Source: Nocardia niwae NBRC 108934 = DSM 45340 (GTDB taxonomy: Bacteria; Actinomycetota; Actinomycetes; Mycobacteriales; Mycobacteriaceae). Taken from it: a DNA stretch of 64,000 bases. The position numbers were made by a program, and so were the translations under genes. Below the pieces are notes generated by a model, which saw nothing but the letters and a program-made list of their open reading frames with translations, did not search any database and had not been told where the DNA came from. The stretch lies in the NCBI RefSeq assembly GCF_001613465.1, contig NZ_BDCK01000015.1, positions 620,001-684,000 of the forward strand, in the 5' to 3' direction. Below, piece after piece: positions 49,137 to 58,018 of the stretch (positions are counted from its first letter, which is position 1; each line of letters begins with the position of its first letter).

Positions 49137-50017
49137 GCCAGTACCGCCCTGGCTCCGGTGGTGATCAGCGGCCGGGCGGCAGCAGTCGCGATGGCGTCCA
49201 GTTCATCGAACAGCTCGGCCGCGGGCGGATAGTTGCCGTCGCGTTCCAGCATGATCGGCGCGCGGTGCCGCGCGGTGAATTCCGCGACCAGCTCCAGGAC
49301 TTCCGCGCGAAGCGGATCGGTGTGTGTGTCGTGGTAGCGGCCGCCGGATTCGTGACCGCCTGCGACGTGACAGTAGGCCACGTGTTCGGCGGGCAGGCGC
49401 AACAGTTCGGTGAGTGGATCGCGACCTCGGTTACGCGCATTCGCGTAGACGTTGGCGAGATCGAGCAGGAGTAACACGCCGGTGCGCTCGACGAGTTCGG
49501 ACAGGAATTCCGCTTCGGTGTATTCGTCGTCGGGCCAGTCGAACAGTGCCGCGATGTTCTCCACCGCGAGCGGAACGTCCAGCGCCGCGCGGGTCCGCAC
49601 GATGTTGCCGACGAGCGCGTCGAGCGCTTCCCGGGTGCGTGGGACCGGCAGGAGGTGGCCCGCTTCCAGACCGCCGGCGCGGACGAAAGCGATGTGCTCA
49701 CTCACCAGCGGAGCCGCGACGGCCGCCGCGCACGCCGCCAAGTGCTCGACGCGATGGCCTGCGACCGGCTCCGCGCCGCCGAGTGACAGCGCGACGCCGT
49801 GTGGCACCACTGCGACGCCTCGCGTGCGCAGAGCGGTCAGTTCCTCGGGGACGATCACCCGTCCGGCTCGGCGCGGATCCGGGGGCAACGACTCGGCGAT
49901 GACTTCGCAGAAGCTCAGCCCATCCAGAGCCGCTATCACGCCGCAGATCTCCGGGCGCCACCCGATCCCGAGCGCATCCGGCGGCAGCGGCCCGGACCGC
50001 TCAGCCGCCGCAACCAC
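49133..50017 (-). CDS. DUF692/MNIO multinuclear iron oxidative enzyme
   Basis: A 294-aa TIM-barrel protein of the DUF692 (PF05114) family, now called MNIO. Relatives MbnB and TglH use a two- or three-iron centre and O2 to oxidise cysteines in peptide precursors. Conserved stretches are present: IGWRPEI, PHGVALSLGG (His73), SEHIAF (107-112), AVENIAAL (Glu153, Asn154), LLLDLANVYANARNRG (Asp186), HVAGGH (217-222), DTHTDP (Asp230, His232) and MLERDGNYP. The start is set at GTG 50017 because GGAGG (50027-50023) precedes it by 5 nt; a GTG at 50086 would add a low-complexity leader. The gene overlaps the end of the TIGR04222 gene. Confidence 0.88.
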   Translation of the reverse strand: MVAAAERSGPLPPDALGIGWRPEICGVIAALDGLSFCEVIAESLPPDPRRAGRVIVPEELTALRTRGVAVVPHGVALSLGGAEPVAGHRVEHLAACAAAVAAPLVSEHIAFVRAGGLEAGHLLPVPRTREALDALVGNIVRTRAALDVPLAVENIAALFDWPDDEYTEAEFLSELVERTGVLLLLDLANVYANARNRGRDPLTELLRLPAEHVAYCHVAGGHESGGRYHDTHTDPLRAEVLELVAEFTARHRAPIMLERDGNYPPAAELFDELDAIATAAARPLITTGARAVLA

Positions 50018-50918
50018 CACAGCCTCCACCGCAGCCCCCGCCGCAGCCACCGCCGTCGCTGCCGCCGCTGTCGCCCCCACCGTCACCGCCGCCGCTCGAC
50101 GCGCTCGGCGGAACGACCGCCTGGGCGAGGCCGGGATCCAGTGCGCTCAGTGCGCCGATCCCGAACACGGCGGCCGCTATCGCCGCACTCTCGGCGCCGT
50201 AGGTCGCGAAAGAAGGTGAATTGCTGGGGCGCAGATGCCGATTGCGCTCGTTGGCGGCGTTGCGCGCACGGATACCCAGCGCGGTGAGCCGGGGCTTGCG
50301 CACCACCAGCCAGTAGCCGAACGCCTGCGCGATCACCAGTACCACCAGCGCGCCGACCGGGTTTCCGTGCGAGGCGCCCGCGATGATCCGCACCACGCCG
50401 AGCGCGCCGGTGACCAGCAGTGGCATGCCCGCGTCACGCAAGCCGTGGCGAACGACGGGGCCGGGGAAGTACCCGAGGTCGACCATTCTGGTGCGCAGCG
50501 CCTCCACGGCGGCGGGTGATCCGCCGACGATCGCGCCGACGGTCTTGCGTCCGCCCGTCGACAGCTGGTCGTACACCGACAAAGTGAACGGATCCAGCCG
50601 CGCGCGTTCCTGCGCCGTGAGGGCGCGAACCGGTGCGGCCGCCGAATCGATCGCGTCGATACCGCGCAGCCGCGCCATCGCCGCCAGTGCGGCGTTCTGG
50701 TCGCCGAACAGCATCCCCACTTCGGGTGACGTCAGCTCCGCCCCCGGCGCCGCGCCCGCTTCCGGGTCGGCGCGCGTGACCCGTGCTCGCAGCCAGATCC
50801 CGGCGGCCACCGCTACGAGCACCAGCGGCAGGTATATCGCCAGGAATTCGGGCCCGGAGATGCCCCAGGTATCACCGGCCGCGACAAGCCCGTCCGAGCC
50901 CACCCCGATCACATTCAT
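50001..50918 (-). CDS. TIGR04222-type membrane protein with Gly/Cys tail
   Basis: A 305-aa membrane protein, first gene of the MNIO operon. The N-terminus DTWGISGPEFLAIYLPL leads into a first membrane helix (about 24-43); two more lie near 164-206 and one near 243-262. The cytosolic part between them (60-160) carries LTAQERARL. The last 30 residues are almost only Gly, Asp, Ser and Cys, ending GGGCGGGCGGGCGGCGG with cysteines 292, 296, 300 and 303. This is the pattern of actinobacterial TIGR04222 proteins, which I recall as regularly next to DUF692 genes. The tail is the likely substrate of the MNIO enzyme. ATG 50918 has AGGTGG upstream. Confidence 0.85.
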   Translation of the reverse strand: MNVIGVGSDGLVAAGDTWGISGPEFLAIYLPLVLVAVAAGIWLRARVTRADPEAGAAPGAELTSPEVGMLFGDQNAALAAMARLRGIDAIDSAAAPVRALTAQERARLDPFTLSVYDQLSTGGRKTVGAIVGGSPAAVEALRTRMVDLGYFPGPVVRHGLRDAGMPLLVTGALGVVRIIAGASHGNPVGALVVLVIAQAFGYWLVVRKPRLTALGIRARNAANERNRHLRPSNSPSFATYGAESAAIAAAVFGIGALSALDPGLAQAVVPPSASSGGGDGGGDSGGSDGGGCGGGCGGGCGGCGG

Positions 50919-51064
50919 CTTCCACCTCGGAATCGGTCCAACCTGTCCTCAGTATCGGGCCGGGGCGCTCCGCACGCCATGACGAATCGCCGCGGGGCGC
51001 AGATGTCGCCGAGAGTTCCGACGCCGCTCACCGGAACGAACCGGTCGTCACCGCCCGGCCGGTC

Positions 51065-52291
51065 TCACTCCATCCGGTCCAGGCCGAGCTGCTCGGACAC
51101 CATCAGGGCGACTTCGGTCTCCAACCGGTTCACCGTCAACGGGTGGCCGAGTACTTCTTCGGCCCTGCGTATCCGGTAGTGGACGGTGTTCTTGTGGACG
51201 TGCATGCGCGCCGCGGCGTCGGTGAGGCTGCCGCGGGCTTCCAGGTAGGTCTGCACCGTCTCCCGAAGACGCGCGGTGGTCTCGTCGTCGCGCATGAGGT
51301 CGCCGAGTACCCGGCGCACCCACGCTTTCGTATCGGGCAGATGGTCGACGAGCAGGCTCGCCAACGCCACACGGGAGTACAAGGTCAGCGGGCGGGTGGG
51401 TTCGGCGGTCAACGCCAGGTTGCGAGCGCGCTGAGCATCGCGAAAGGTCTGCCGGAAGCCGGCCAGTCCGGCTCCGGGATCGCCGATCGCCATGCGGAGT
51501 TCCGGTCGGCGGGCGAGGTCTCGTTCCAGACGGTCGGCATCGAGTGATGGTCTGCCGATGGAGGAGATCCAGGCCCAGCAATTCTGCTCGTCCACCAGAA
51601 CCGTCAGCGGGTGCTTCCCGGTCGCGGCGTGCAGCATCGAGACTCCCGCGCGCACCGAATCGATCGATGACGCGACGGATTCGCGCACCCAGACGATCGC
51701 GGCTACGTGCCATCCCCGCAACGAGGCGGCCAGCATCTGCTCCGCCGAGGCCAGGTCGAGGTTCTCGGTGTCGAGCACGGCGCGGATCTGTGCCGCGCGG
51801 GTGTTGTCCGTGCGTGCGTCCCAGCGCCGGCGCTCGCTTTCGTAGATGTCGATGACACCCTCGATCACCTGGTCGATGTAGCTGTTGACCAGCAGGCCGA
51901 TCCGGCTGGTGGTCTCCAGGGCGAGGTCGGCGGAGACCTGGGAGTGCCGGAGTACGGCGATGGTCCGCTGCAGGAACATGTGCTCACCGAGGCGGTACGC
52001 GCGCAAGAGTGCTTCCAGCGACATCCCGTGCTGGGCGAAGCGCCGAGCGTATTCGGCGGCGGCGGGCGGGACGGTGATGTCGTCGCGGGAGATGCTCAGC
52101 GTGAGCATGTCGAGGATCACGCTGAGGTTGGACGCGGTGCTGGCGACCATCAGCCGCCGCACTTCGTCGTCGTGGCGGAACTCCGGGATGACCTCGGCGA
52201 ACATCGCGGTCATCTCGGGGATCAAGCGGTCGAGTTCGGCTTTGACGCGTCCGGCGACATCGCGGATGGTTCGGTCCACCTCAACGCTCAT
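51065..52291 (-). CDS. PucR/CdaR-type transcriptional regulator
   Basis: A 408-aa regulator with an N-terminal helical sensor region, a GGDEF-like middle (about 170-290) and a C-terminal PucR HTH: VQTYLEARGSLTDAAARMHV followed by HKNTVHYRIRRAEEVLG. It is divergent from the acyl-CoA synthetase gene and probably activates it; a perfect GGAAT-GTA-ATTCC palindrome lies in the gap. ATG 52291 is used because conserved coding begins at once after it; an upstream ATG at 52360 would add 23 residues of poor quality. The inducer is unknown. Confidence 0.87.
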   Translation of the reverse strand: MSVEVDRTIRDVAGRVKAELDRLIPEMTAMFAEVIPEFRHDDEVRRLMVASTASNLSVILDMLTLSISRDDITVPPAAAEYARRFAQHGMSLEALLRAYRLGEHMFLQRTIAVLRHSQVSADLALETTSRIGLLVNSYIDQVIEGVIDIYESERRRWDARTDNTRAAQIRAVLDTENLDLASAEQMLAASLRGWHVAAIVWVRESVASSIDSVRAGVSMLHAATGKHPLTVLVDEQNCWAWISSIGRPSLDADRLERDLARRPELRMAIGDPGAGLAGFRQTFRDAQRARNLALTAEPTRPLTLYSRVALASLLVDHLPDTKAWVRRVLGDLMRDDETTARLRETVQTYLEARGSLTDAAARMHVHKNTVHYRIRRAEEVLGHPLTVNRLETEVALMVSEQLGLDRME

Positions 52292-52420
52292 GTCCGGACC
52301 GTACCGGAATCGGTGCGACGGCTCGGAGGCATTCCGCATCGTTTTGTGCCGGTGGTACAAGGCCGCCCGGAAACTCTGGGATACCGGCCCGTAGCTGGGG
52401 CTCGGCCCCGACCCTACCTT

Positions 52421-52433
52421 GGAATGTAATTCC
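52421..52433. promoter_or_regulatory. Palindrome in the PucR/ligase divergent promoter
   Basis: GGAAT-GTA-ATTCC, a perfect 5-3-5 inverted repeat 28 nt before the ligase start codon. It is a candidate binding site for the PucR-type regulator. Confidence 0.5.
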
Positions 52434-52461
52434 CGTCACTCCGAAGCAGTCGAGGGTATGA

Positions 52462-53928
52462 ATGCAGCACGTTGTAGAAATTCCGGAGGTCCGAGCGACC
52501 TGGAATCCGTCCGGCCCATGCATCGCGGACGACCGCGAGCAGCTCGATAATCAGGAATTCGAGAAAAGGGTACGCGCGTCCGCCGCCGTGCTGTCCGCGA
52601 ATGGCGTTCGTGAGGGCGACGTCGTCGCTCTCGTATTGCCGAATCGACTCGAATTCGTCGTCATTCTCTTCGCGGCGTGGCGGCTCGGTGCCGCGGTCAC
52701 CCCCGTGAAGCCGGACTCGACATTCGAGGAGGTGCGTTATCAGATCGACGACTGCCGGGCGAAGGTGGTCGTGACCGAAGGCGGGCGCGGAGCGGGAACG
52801 CTGGATGTGCGCGAGGTGGCCGGGCTGGGCCCCGAGATCCCGGGGCCCGAATCGGTGCCCGTCGATCCCGGCGCCGCGGCGCTGATCATCTACACCAGTG
52901 GCACTACCGGGCAGCCGAAGGGTGTGGTGCTCGACCACGCCAACATCGCCGCGATGTGCGAGATGCTCGTCGAGGCGCTGGCGTTGGACGACACCGACCA
53001 CAGCCTGCTGGTCCTGCCGCTGTTCCACGTCAACGGAATCGTGGTCGGTGTCGTGTCGCCGTTGCTCGCCGGCGGCCGGGCCACGATCGCGGGACGATTC
53101 TCGGCTTCGGCGTTCTTCGGCATCGTGGAACGCGTTCGGCCGACGTACTTCTCGGCCGTCCCCGCGATCTACGCCATGCTGGTCGCGCAGCCCGAGGACA
53201 CGGTCCCCGACAACTCGTCGCTACGGCGCGTGATCTGCGGGGCCGCGCCCATGCCCGCGGAATTGATCGCGCGGTTCGAAAAGCGTTTCGGTGTGCCGAT
53301 CGTCGAAGGCTACGGACTGTCGGAAGGCACCTGCGCGTCGACGCTCAATCCGCCGGAGGGGCTGCGCAAGCCGGGCACGGTCGGACGCCCACTGCCGGGA
53401 CAAACCGTGGCGATCATGGATGCGGGCGGACGGGTCGTGCCCGCCGGGACGCGAGGAGAGGTGGTCATCCGGGGCGCCAACGTGATGCGCGGCTACCTGG
53501 GGCGGCCCGAGGCGACCGCGCGGACGGTGGTGGACGGCTGGCTGCACACCGGTGATGTCGGCTACTTCGACCCGGACGGATACCTCGTCCTGGTCGATCG
53601 GATCAAGGACATGATCCTCCGCGGTGGGGAGAACATCTACCCCAAGGAGATCGAGAACGTCCTGCATGCCCATCCCGCCGTCCTGGAGGCCGCGGTGGTC
53701 GGCGCTCCCGATCCGATCCTCGGCGAGGTTCCCGTCGCCCAGGTGGTGACGATGCCCGGCGCGCGCGTCGATGCCGCGGAGCTCGTCGAGTACTGCCGTA
53801 GGTCCCTGGCCCGCGCGAAGGTTCCGGTGTCGATCGGACTCACCGACGCGCTGCCACGGAACGCGGTCGGCAAGATCGACAAACGAATGCTGCGCGCGCT
53901 GGTCGCCGACGCGGTCACCACGGCATAG
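52462..53928 (+). CDS. AMP-forming acyl-CoA synthetase
   Basis: A 488-aa class I adenylate-forming enzyme that activates a carboxylic acid as acyl-AMP and transfers it to CoA. The ATP loop IIYTSGTTGQPKGVVL, LPLFHVNGIVVG, VEGYGLSEGTCAS, WLHTGDVGYFDPDGYL, the hinge DRIKDMILRGGENIYP and the A10 lysine in NAVGKIDKRML are intact. At 488 aa it is shorter than long-chain FadD enzymes. GAGGG lies 5 nt before ATG 52462. It heads a plus-strand run with the DUF3556 and FAD genes and is divergent from the PucR regulator. Confidence 0.9.
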   Translation: MQHVVEIPEVRATWNPSGPCIADDREQLDNQEFEKRVRASAAVLSANGVREGDVVALVLPNRLEFVVILFAAWRLGAAVTPVKPDSTFEEVRYQIDDCRAKVVVTEGGRGAGTLDVREVAGLGPEIPGPESVPVDPGAAALIIYTSGTTGQPKGVVLDHANIAAMCEMLVEALALDDTDHSLLVLPLFHVNGIVVGVVSPLLAGGRATIAGRFSASAFFGIVERVRPTYFSAVPAIYAMLVAQPEDTVPDNSSLRRVICGAAPMPAELIARFEKRFGVPIVEGYGLSEGTCASTLNPPEGLRKPGTVGRPLPGQTVAIMDAGGRVVPAGTRGEVVIRGANVMRGYLGRPEATARTVVDGWLHTGDVGYFDPDGYLVLVDRIKDMILRGGENIYPKEIENVLHAHPAVLEAAVVGAPDPILGEVPVAQVVTMPGARVDAAELVEYCRRSLARAKVPVSIGLTDALPRNAVGKIDKRMLRALVADAVTTA

Positions 53929-54025
53929 AAACAATCCGCTCGGCGGTGAGCGGCTCCCCGATCCGAACCGAATCCGGCCGGGTCCTCGTATGCGCTCGAT
54001 TCATCGGATAAGAAAGGTCCGAACA

Positions 54026-55846
54026 ATGGGATTCAAGACAGCGGATTTTCCGCCCGTCGACGTGACGACATTCCTCGACCAGCCGTTGCGGGAGCGGATG
54101 AAAACGCTCGCGCTGCACTGGGCGGAATACGGCTTCGGCTCGCCGCGGATGATCCACACGATTTATCTGCTCAAGGTTCTGCTGGTCTCGGCGCTGGGTG
54201 GGGTCGCCCTGGCTACCTGGAGTTCCGGCGTCGGCCCGTTCTGGGACGTCGCGGCGTGGTGGGACGAACCGATCGTCTATCAGAAGCTGGTGTTGTGGAC
54301 GGTCTTGATCGAGGCGCTCGGCATCGCCGGGTCGTGGGGGCCGCTCGCGGGCAAGTTCAAGCCGATGACCGGCGGAATCCTGTTCTACGCTCGCCCCGGC
54401 ACGATCCGCCTGCGTCCCTGGCGGCGGGTGCCGTTCACGGGCGGCGACACGCGCACGGTCTTCGACGTGCTCTTGTATCTGGCGTTCCTGGCGACCTTGC
54501 TGGTGGCGATCGTGCTGCCCGGTGTGCCGAGCGCCTCGCTCAGCGCGGTGCTGCCGGACAACACCTCCGGGTTGGTGAACCCCGCGCTGCTCATCGCCCC
54601 GATCGCGCTGTACGTCCTGTGCGGTCTGCGGGACAAGACGATCTTCCTCGCCGCGCGCGGCGAGCAGTACCTGCCCGCACTGGTGTTCTTCGCGGCATTG
54701 CCGTTCGTCGACATGATCGTCGCCGCCAAGCTGCTGATCTGCGCGGTGTGGATCGGAGCGGGTGTGTCGAAGTTCGGGCGACACTTCACCAATGTGGTTC
54801 CGCCGATGGTCTCCAACAGCCCGGGCGTGCCCGCCAAGTGGATCAAGCGGCTGCACTACCGTGACTTCCCCCGCGACATCCGCCCGTCGAAGGTGGCCTC
54901 GTTCCTGGCCCATGTGGGCGGCACCGCCGTCGAGATCGTCACGCCGCTGGTGCTGCTGTTCTCCACCAACCACTGGCTGACCCTGGCGGGTGTGGTGCTG
55001 ATGGTCGTCTTCCACGCGTTCATCACCTCGACGTTCCCGTTGGCGGTGCCGTTGGAGTGGAACGTCTTGTTCGCCTACCTGACCGTCTTCCTGTTCCTGG
55101 GGTTCCCGAACGAAGCCGGCTACGGCCTCGGTGACATCTCCTCGCCCTGGCTGGCCGTGGTGATCGTCGCGGCGCTGGTGTTCTTCCCGATTCTCGGGAA
55201 TCTGCGCCCGGATCTGGTGTCGTTCCTGCCGTCGATGCGCCAGTACGCCGGGAACTGGGCTTCCGCGCTGTGGGCTTTCGCGCCCGGTGCCGAGGAGAAG
55301 CTCAACACCATCGAGCATCGGCCCACGATGAACCAGATCGACCAGTTGAAGGCCATGGGGTATCCGCCCGCGGTCGCGGAGATCACGATGCAGCAGACGA
55401 TCGCGTGGCGCTCGATGCACAGTCAGGGACGCGGACTGTTCTCGCTGCTGTACAAGCATCTTCCCGACATCGACCGATGGACCGTGCGGGAAGCGGAATT
55501 CGGCTGCAACTCGCTGATCGGCTTCAACTTCGGCGACGGCCACCTGCACAACCTGGATCTGGTCGATGCCGTGCAGGCCCGCGTCGGGTTCGCGCCGGGG
55601 GAGTGGATCGTGGTGTGGGTGGAGTCGCAGCCCATCCACCGCGGCGTCCAGCACTATCAGGTGATCGACGCGGCGCTCGGCGTCGTCGAACGCGGCACCT
55701 GGCGCGTGCGCGACGCGGTCGAGGCGCAACCCTGGCTGCCCGACGGCCCCATCCCGCATGAGGTGACGTGGCGGCGAGCGGGCTATGCGGTGCCGACGCT
55801 GCAAGACGAATCGGCGCGGGTTCTGGCCCCGCAGACCGTCGGCTGA
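54026..55846 (+). CDS. DUF3556 multi-span membrane protein
   Basis: A 606-aa membrane protein of the actinobacterial DUF3556 family. It begins GFKTADFPPVDVTTFLDQPL and has about eight to ten hydrophobic segments, followed by a soluble C-terminal third (from about residue 420: NTIEHRPTMNQIDQLKAMGY, GFNFGDGHLHNLDLVDAVQA). Function is unknown. In mycobacteria and relatives such proteins occur beside lipid or terpenoid oxidation genes, as here between an acyl-CoA ligase and a phytoene-desaturase-like enzyme. AGAAAGG precedes ATG 54026. Confidence 0.88.
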   Translation: MGFKTADFPPVDVTTFLDQPLRERMKTLALHWAEYGFGSPRMIHTIYLLKVLLVSALGGVALATWSSGVGPFWDVAAWWDEPIVYQKLVLWTVLIEALGIAGSWGPLAGKFKPMTGGILFYARPGTIRLRPWRRVPFTGGDTRTVFDVLLYLAFLATLLVAIVLPGVPSASLSAVLPDNTSGLVNPALLIAPIALYVLCGLRDKTIFLAARGEQYLPALVFFAALPFVDMIVAAKLLICAVWIGAGVSKFGRHFTNVVPPMVSNSPGVPAKWIKRLHYRDFPRDIRPSKVASFLAHVGGTAVEIVTPLVLLFSTNHWLTLAGVVLMVVFHAFITSTFPLAVPLEWNVLFAYLTVFLFLGFPNEAGYGLGDISSPWLAVVIVAALVFFPILGNLRPDLVSFLPSMRQYAGNWASALWAFAPGAEEKLNTIEHRPTMNQIDQLKAMGYPPAVAEITMQQTIAWRSMHSQGRGLFSLLYKHLPDIDRWTVREAEFGCNSLIGFNFGDGHLHNLDLVDAVQARVGFAPGEWIVVWVESQPIHRGVQHYQVIDAALGVVERGTWRVRDAVEAQPWLPDGPIPHEVTWRRAGYAVPTLQDESARVLAPQTVG

Positions 55847-55873
55847 GGCTTACGGTAGGGACAGGAGAGCGAT

Positions 55874-57301
55874 ATGAGTACCGCAGTGGTGGTCGGCAGC
55901 GGCCCCAATGGCTTGGCCGCGGCCATCACCTTGGCCCGCGCCGGATCCGACGTCACCGTGCTGGAGGCGGCCGACGAGATCGGCGGCGGCACCCGCACCG
56001 GCGAGGCGATCGTGCCCGGCCTGCTGCACGACCACTGCTCGGCCGTTCACCCGATGGCGGTCGGCTCTCCGTTCCTGCGCGACCTCGACCCGGCGCGCTA
56101 CGGATTGTCCTGGGCGTGGCCCGAGATCGACTGCGCCCATCCGCTCGACGACGGCACCGCGGGCGTGCTGCTGCGCTCGGTCGGCGAGACCGCCGCCGGT
56201 CTCGGTAGCGACGGCCGAGCATGGCGGCTGCTGTTCGAGCGTCCGGTGGCGGGGTACGACCGGATGAGCGACGACATCATGCGGCCGCTGCTGCGCCTGC
56301 CACGCCATCCGATCCGGTTGGCCCGCTTCGGGATTCCTGCCCTCGCCCCGGCCGCCACGCTGGCCGGGCTGTTCCGGACCCCGCAGGCCAAGGGGCTGTT
56401 CGGCGGCGTCGCGGCGCATGCGTTCCATCCGTTGCACCGACCGCTCAGCGCGAGTATCGGCCTGGGCATTCTCACCGCGGGGCATGCCTACGGTTGGGCG
56501 GTGGCCGCCGGGGGATCGCGGCGGATCACCGAAGCCATGGCGGCGGCCCTCGGTGACCTGGGCGGGAAGATCGAAACAGGCGCGCGCGTGCGATCGTTGT
56601 CCGATCTGCCGACGGCGGATCTGACGATGTGGGATCTGGCGCCCACCGCGGTCGCGGAGATCATGGGCGAGCGCTTGCCGCCTCGAATCCGTAAGTCCTA
56701 CAGACGTTTTCGTTACGGGCCGGGCGCCTGCAAAGTCGACTTCGCCGTGCACGGCGGCGTGCCGTGGACGGCGGAGGCGGCTCGCCGGGCGGGGACGGTG
56801 CACCTCGGCGGTACGTTCGCCGAGATCGCCGCGACCGAACGCGACATCCACCGCGGCCACATGCCCGAACGCCCCTTCGTCCTGGTCGGGCAGCAGTACC
56901 TCGCCGACCCGCAACGGTCGGTCGGCGACATCCATCCGATCTGGGCATACGCCCACGTCCCGCACGGCTATCGGGGCGATGCGACGGCGGCGATCATCGC
57001 CCAGATCGAACGCTTCGCCCCGGGATTCCGCGAGCGCGTCGTCGGCACGAGCGCGCGCAGCGCGGCGGGGTTCGCCGAATACAACCCCAACTACGTCGGG
57101 GGCAACATCATGACGGGCGCGAAAGACATCCCGCAGTTGTTGTTCGGTCCTCGCCTGACCCTGCAGCCCTACGACATCGGTGTGCCCGGCCACTACCTCT
57201 GCTCCGCGGCGACGCCGCCCGGTCCTGGGGCGCATGGCATGTGCGGCGCCAACGCCGCGCGGCGGGCCCTGCGGCGATCGGGTATCGGACAGTCGTCTTA
57301 G
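55874..57301 (+). CDS. Phytoene-desaturase-like FAD oxidoreductase
   Basis: A 475-aa NAD(P)/FAD-dependent oxidoreductase of the phytoene dehydrogenase/NAD(P)-binding type. The ADP-binding start is VVVGSGPNGLAAAITLARAG with VLEAADEIGGGTRTGE, and the C-terminal FAD motif is replaced by the subfamily form GHYLCSAATPPGPGAHGMCG. It could desaturate or isomerise a hydrophobic chain, but no carotenoid genes are nearby. It starts 27 bp after the DUF3556 gene, so the three genes are probably one transcript. Confidence 0.88.
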   Translation: MSTAVVVGSGPNGLAAAITLARAGSDVTVLEAADEIGGGTRTGEAIVPGLLHDHCSAVHPMAVGSPFLRDLDPARYGLSWAWPEIDCAHPLDDGTAGVLLRSVGETAAGLGSDGRAWRLLFERPVAGYDRMSDDIMRPLLRLPRHPIRLARFGIPALAPAATLAGLFRTPQAKGLFGGVAAHAFHPLHRPLSASIGLGILTAGHAYGWAVAAGGSRRITEAMAAALGDLGGKIETGARVRSLSDLPTADLTMWDLAPTAVAEIMGERLPPRIRKSYRRFRYGPGACKVDFAVHGGVPWTAEAARRAGTVHLGGTFAEIAATERDIHRGHMPERPFVLVGQQYLADPQRSVGDIHPIWAYAHVPHGYRGDATAAIIAQIERFAPGFRERVVGTSARSAAGFAEYNPNYVGGNIMTGAKDIPQLLFGPRLTLQPYDIGVPGHYLCSAATPPGPGAHGMCGANAARRALRRSGIGQSS

Positions 57302-57313
57302 CTGCCCCACGTC

Positions 57314-57637
57314 GTGATCGCGGTTCTGACCCCAGCCCTCGCGGAGGTGACCGGCCATGTGCCCGCCGCGAGGGCAGTGCTGGGGCCGGTCACCCGGCTC
57401 GGGATCTACATGCGCGTCGCGAAGCCGGTGAACACGCGGCAGACGGCCGCGGCGCGATCCGGTATATCCGGCCGCTGCCCGCAATTTGCAGACGCAGTGG
57501 GAGGCGGGATCGACTTGCGAGTCGGCCTGCGGTTCACCGCCCTGGCCGCGCTGGGCGCCGCCAACCCGCTCCGGCCATACCTCGCCGGACGGGTTTCCCG
57601 CGGATTCGCCAGGGCAATCGGTCACCATGGACGCTGA
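57314..57637 (+). CDS. Hypothetical protein, doubtful (107 aa)
   Basis: A frame opening at GTG 57314 has strongly G/C-biased third positions at both ends (VLTPALAEVTGHVPAARAVL; LRFTALAALGAANPLRPYLA) but weaker coding character in the middle. There is no recognisable domain and no clear ribosome site. It may be a real small gene or a decayed one. It overlaps the next gene by 11 nt. Confidence 0.35.
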   Translation: MIAVLTPALAEVTGHVPAARAVLGPVTRLGIYMRVAKPVNTRQTAAARSGISGRCPQFADAVGGGIDLRVGLRFTALAALGAANPLRPYLAGRVSRGFARAIGHHGR

Positions 57638-57923
57638 AAAGACGAGCCGGTCGGCAGACGCGACGCCGAACAGCCCATCGGGTTCCGGTCGAGTGACTCA
57701 GGACGACTTGCGCCGACTGCTGGCGACCGACGAACCGGACGCGCGCTTGGTGCTGGAAGAGGGGCACATCAAGATCGAGCCGGGCTCGGGATCGGAGCCG
57801 CGCGGGATGCTGATCCTGTCACGAGCCGACCTGGCCGACCGGCTCGGAACAGATCCGGACGCCGCCGCACTGGCCGAAGCCGCCGCCGAGCTGGACGCCG
57901 AAGTCCGCCTCCGTGGCGCCTGA
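57627..57923 (+). CDS. Hypothetical acidic protein (98 aa)
   Basis: A 98-aa acidic, soluble protein. The first 20 residues are disordered (Ser/Asp-rich), then RVTQDDLRRLLATDEPDARL and ALAEAAAELDAEVRLR form likely helices around a strand-rich middle (VLEEGHIKIEPG). The family is not known to me. It lies between the FAD enzyme and the GNAT gene. Confidence 0.55.
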   Translation: MDAEKTSRSADATPNSPSGSGRVTQDDLRRLLATDEPDARLVLEEGHIKIEPGSGSEPRGMLILSRADLADRLGTDPDAAALAEAAAELDAEVRLRGA

Positions 57924-58018
57924 ACCCCGCCGGTGACCAGCGCTTACGTGGGGGCGGCGGAGCGCACACACGGATATATCCGTTGCCGGGCCAGGCACCG
58001 GGCGATCACCATATCGGT

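Noticed and set aside
50017..50086. A GTG start at 50086 for the MNIO gene.
   Set aside because: It would add an Ala/Val/Gly-rich leader that is only the shifted reading of the Gly/Cys tail codons; GTG 50017 has GGAGG in place.
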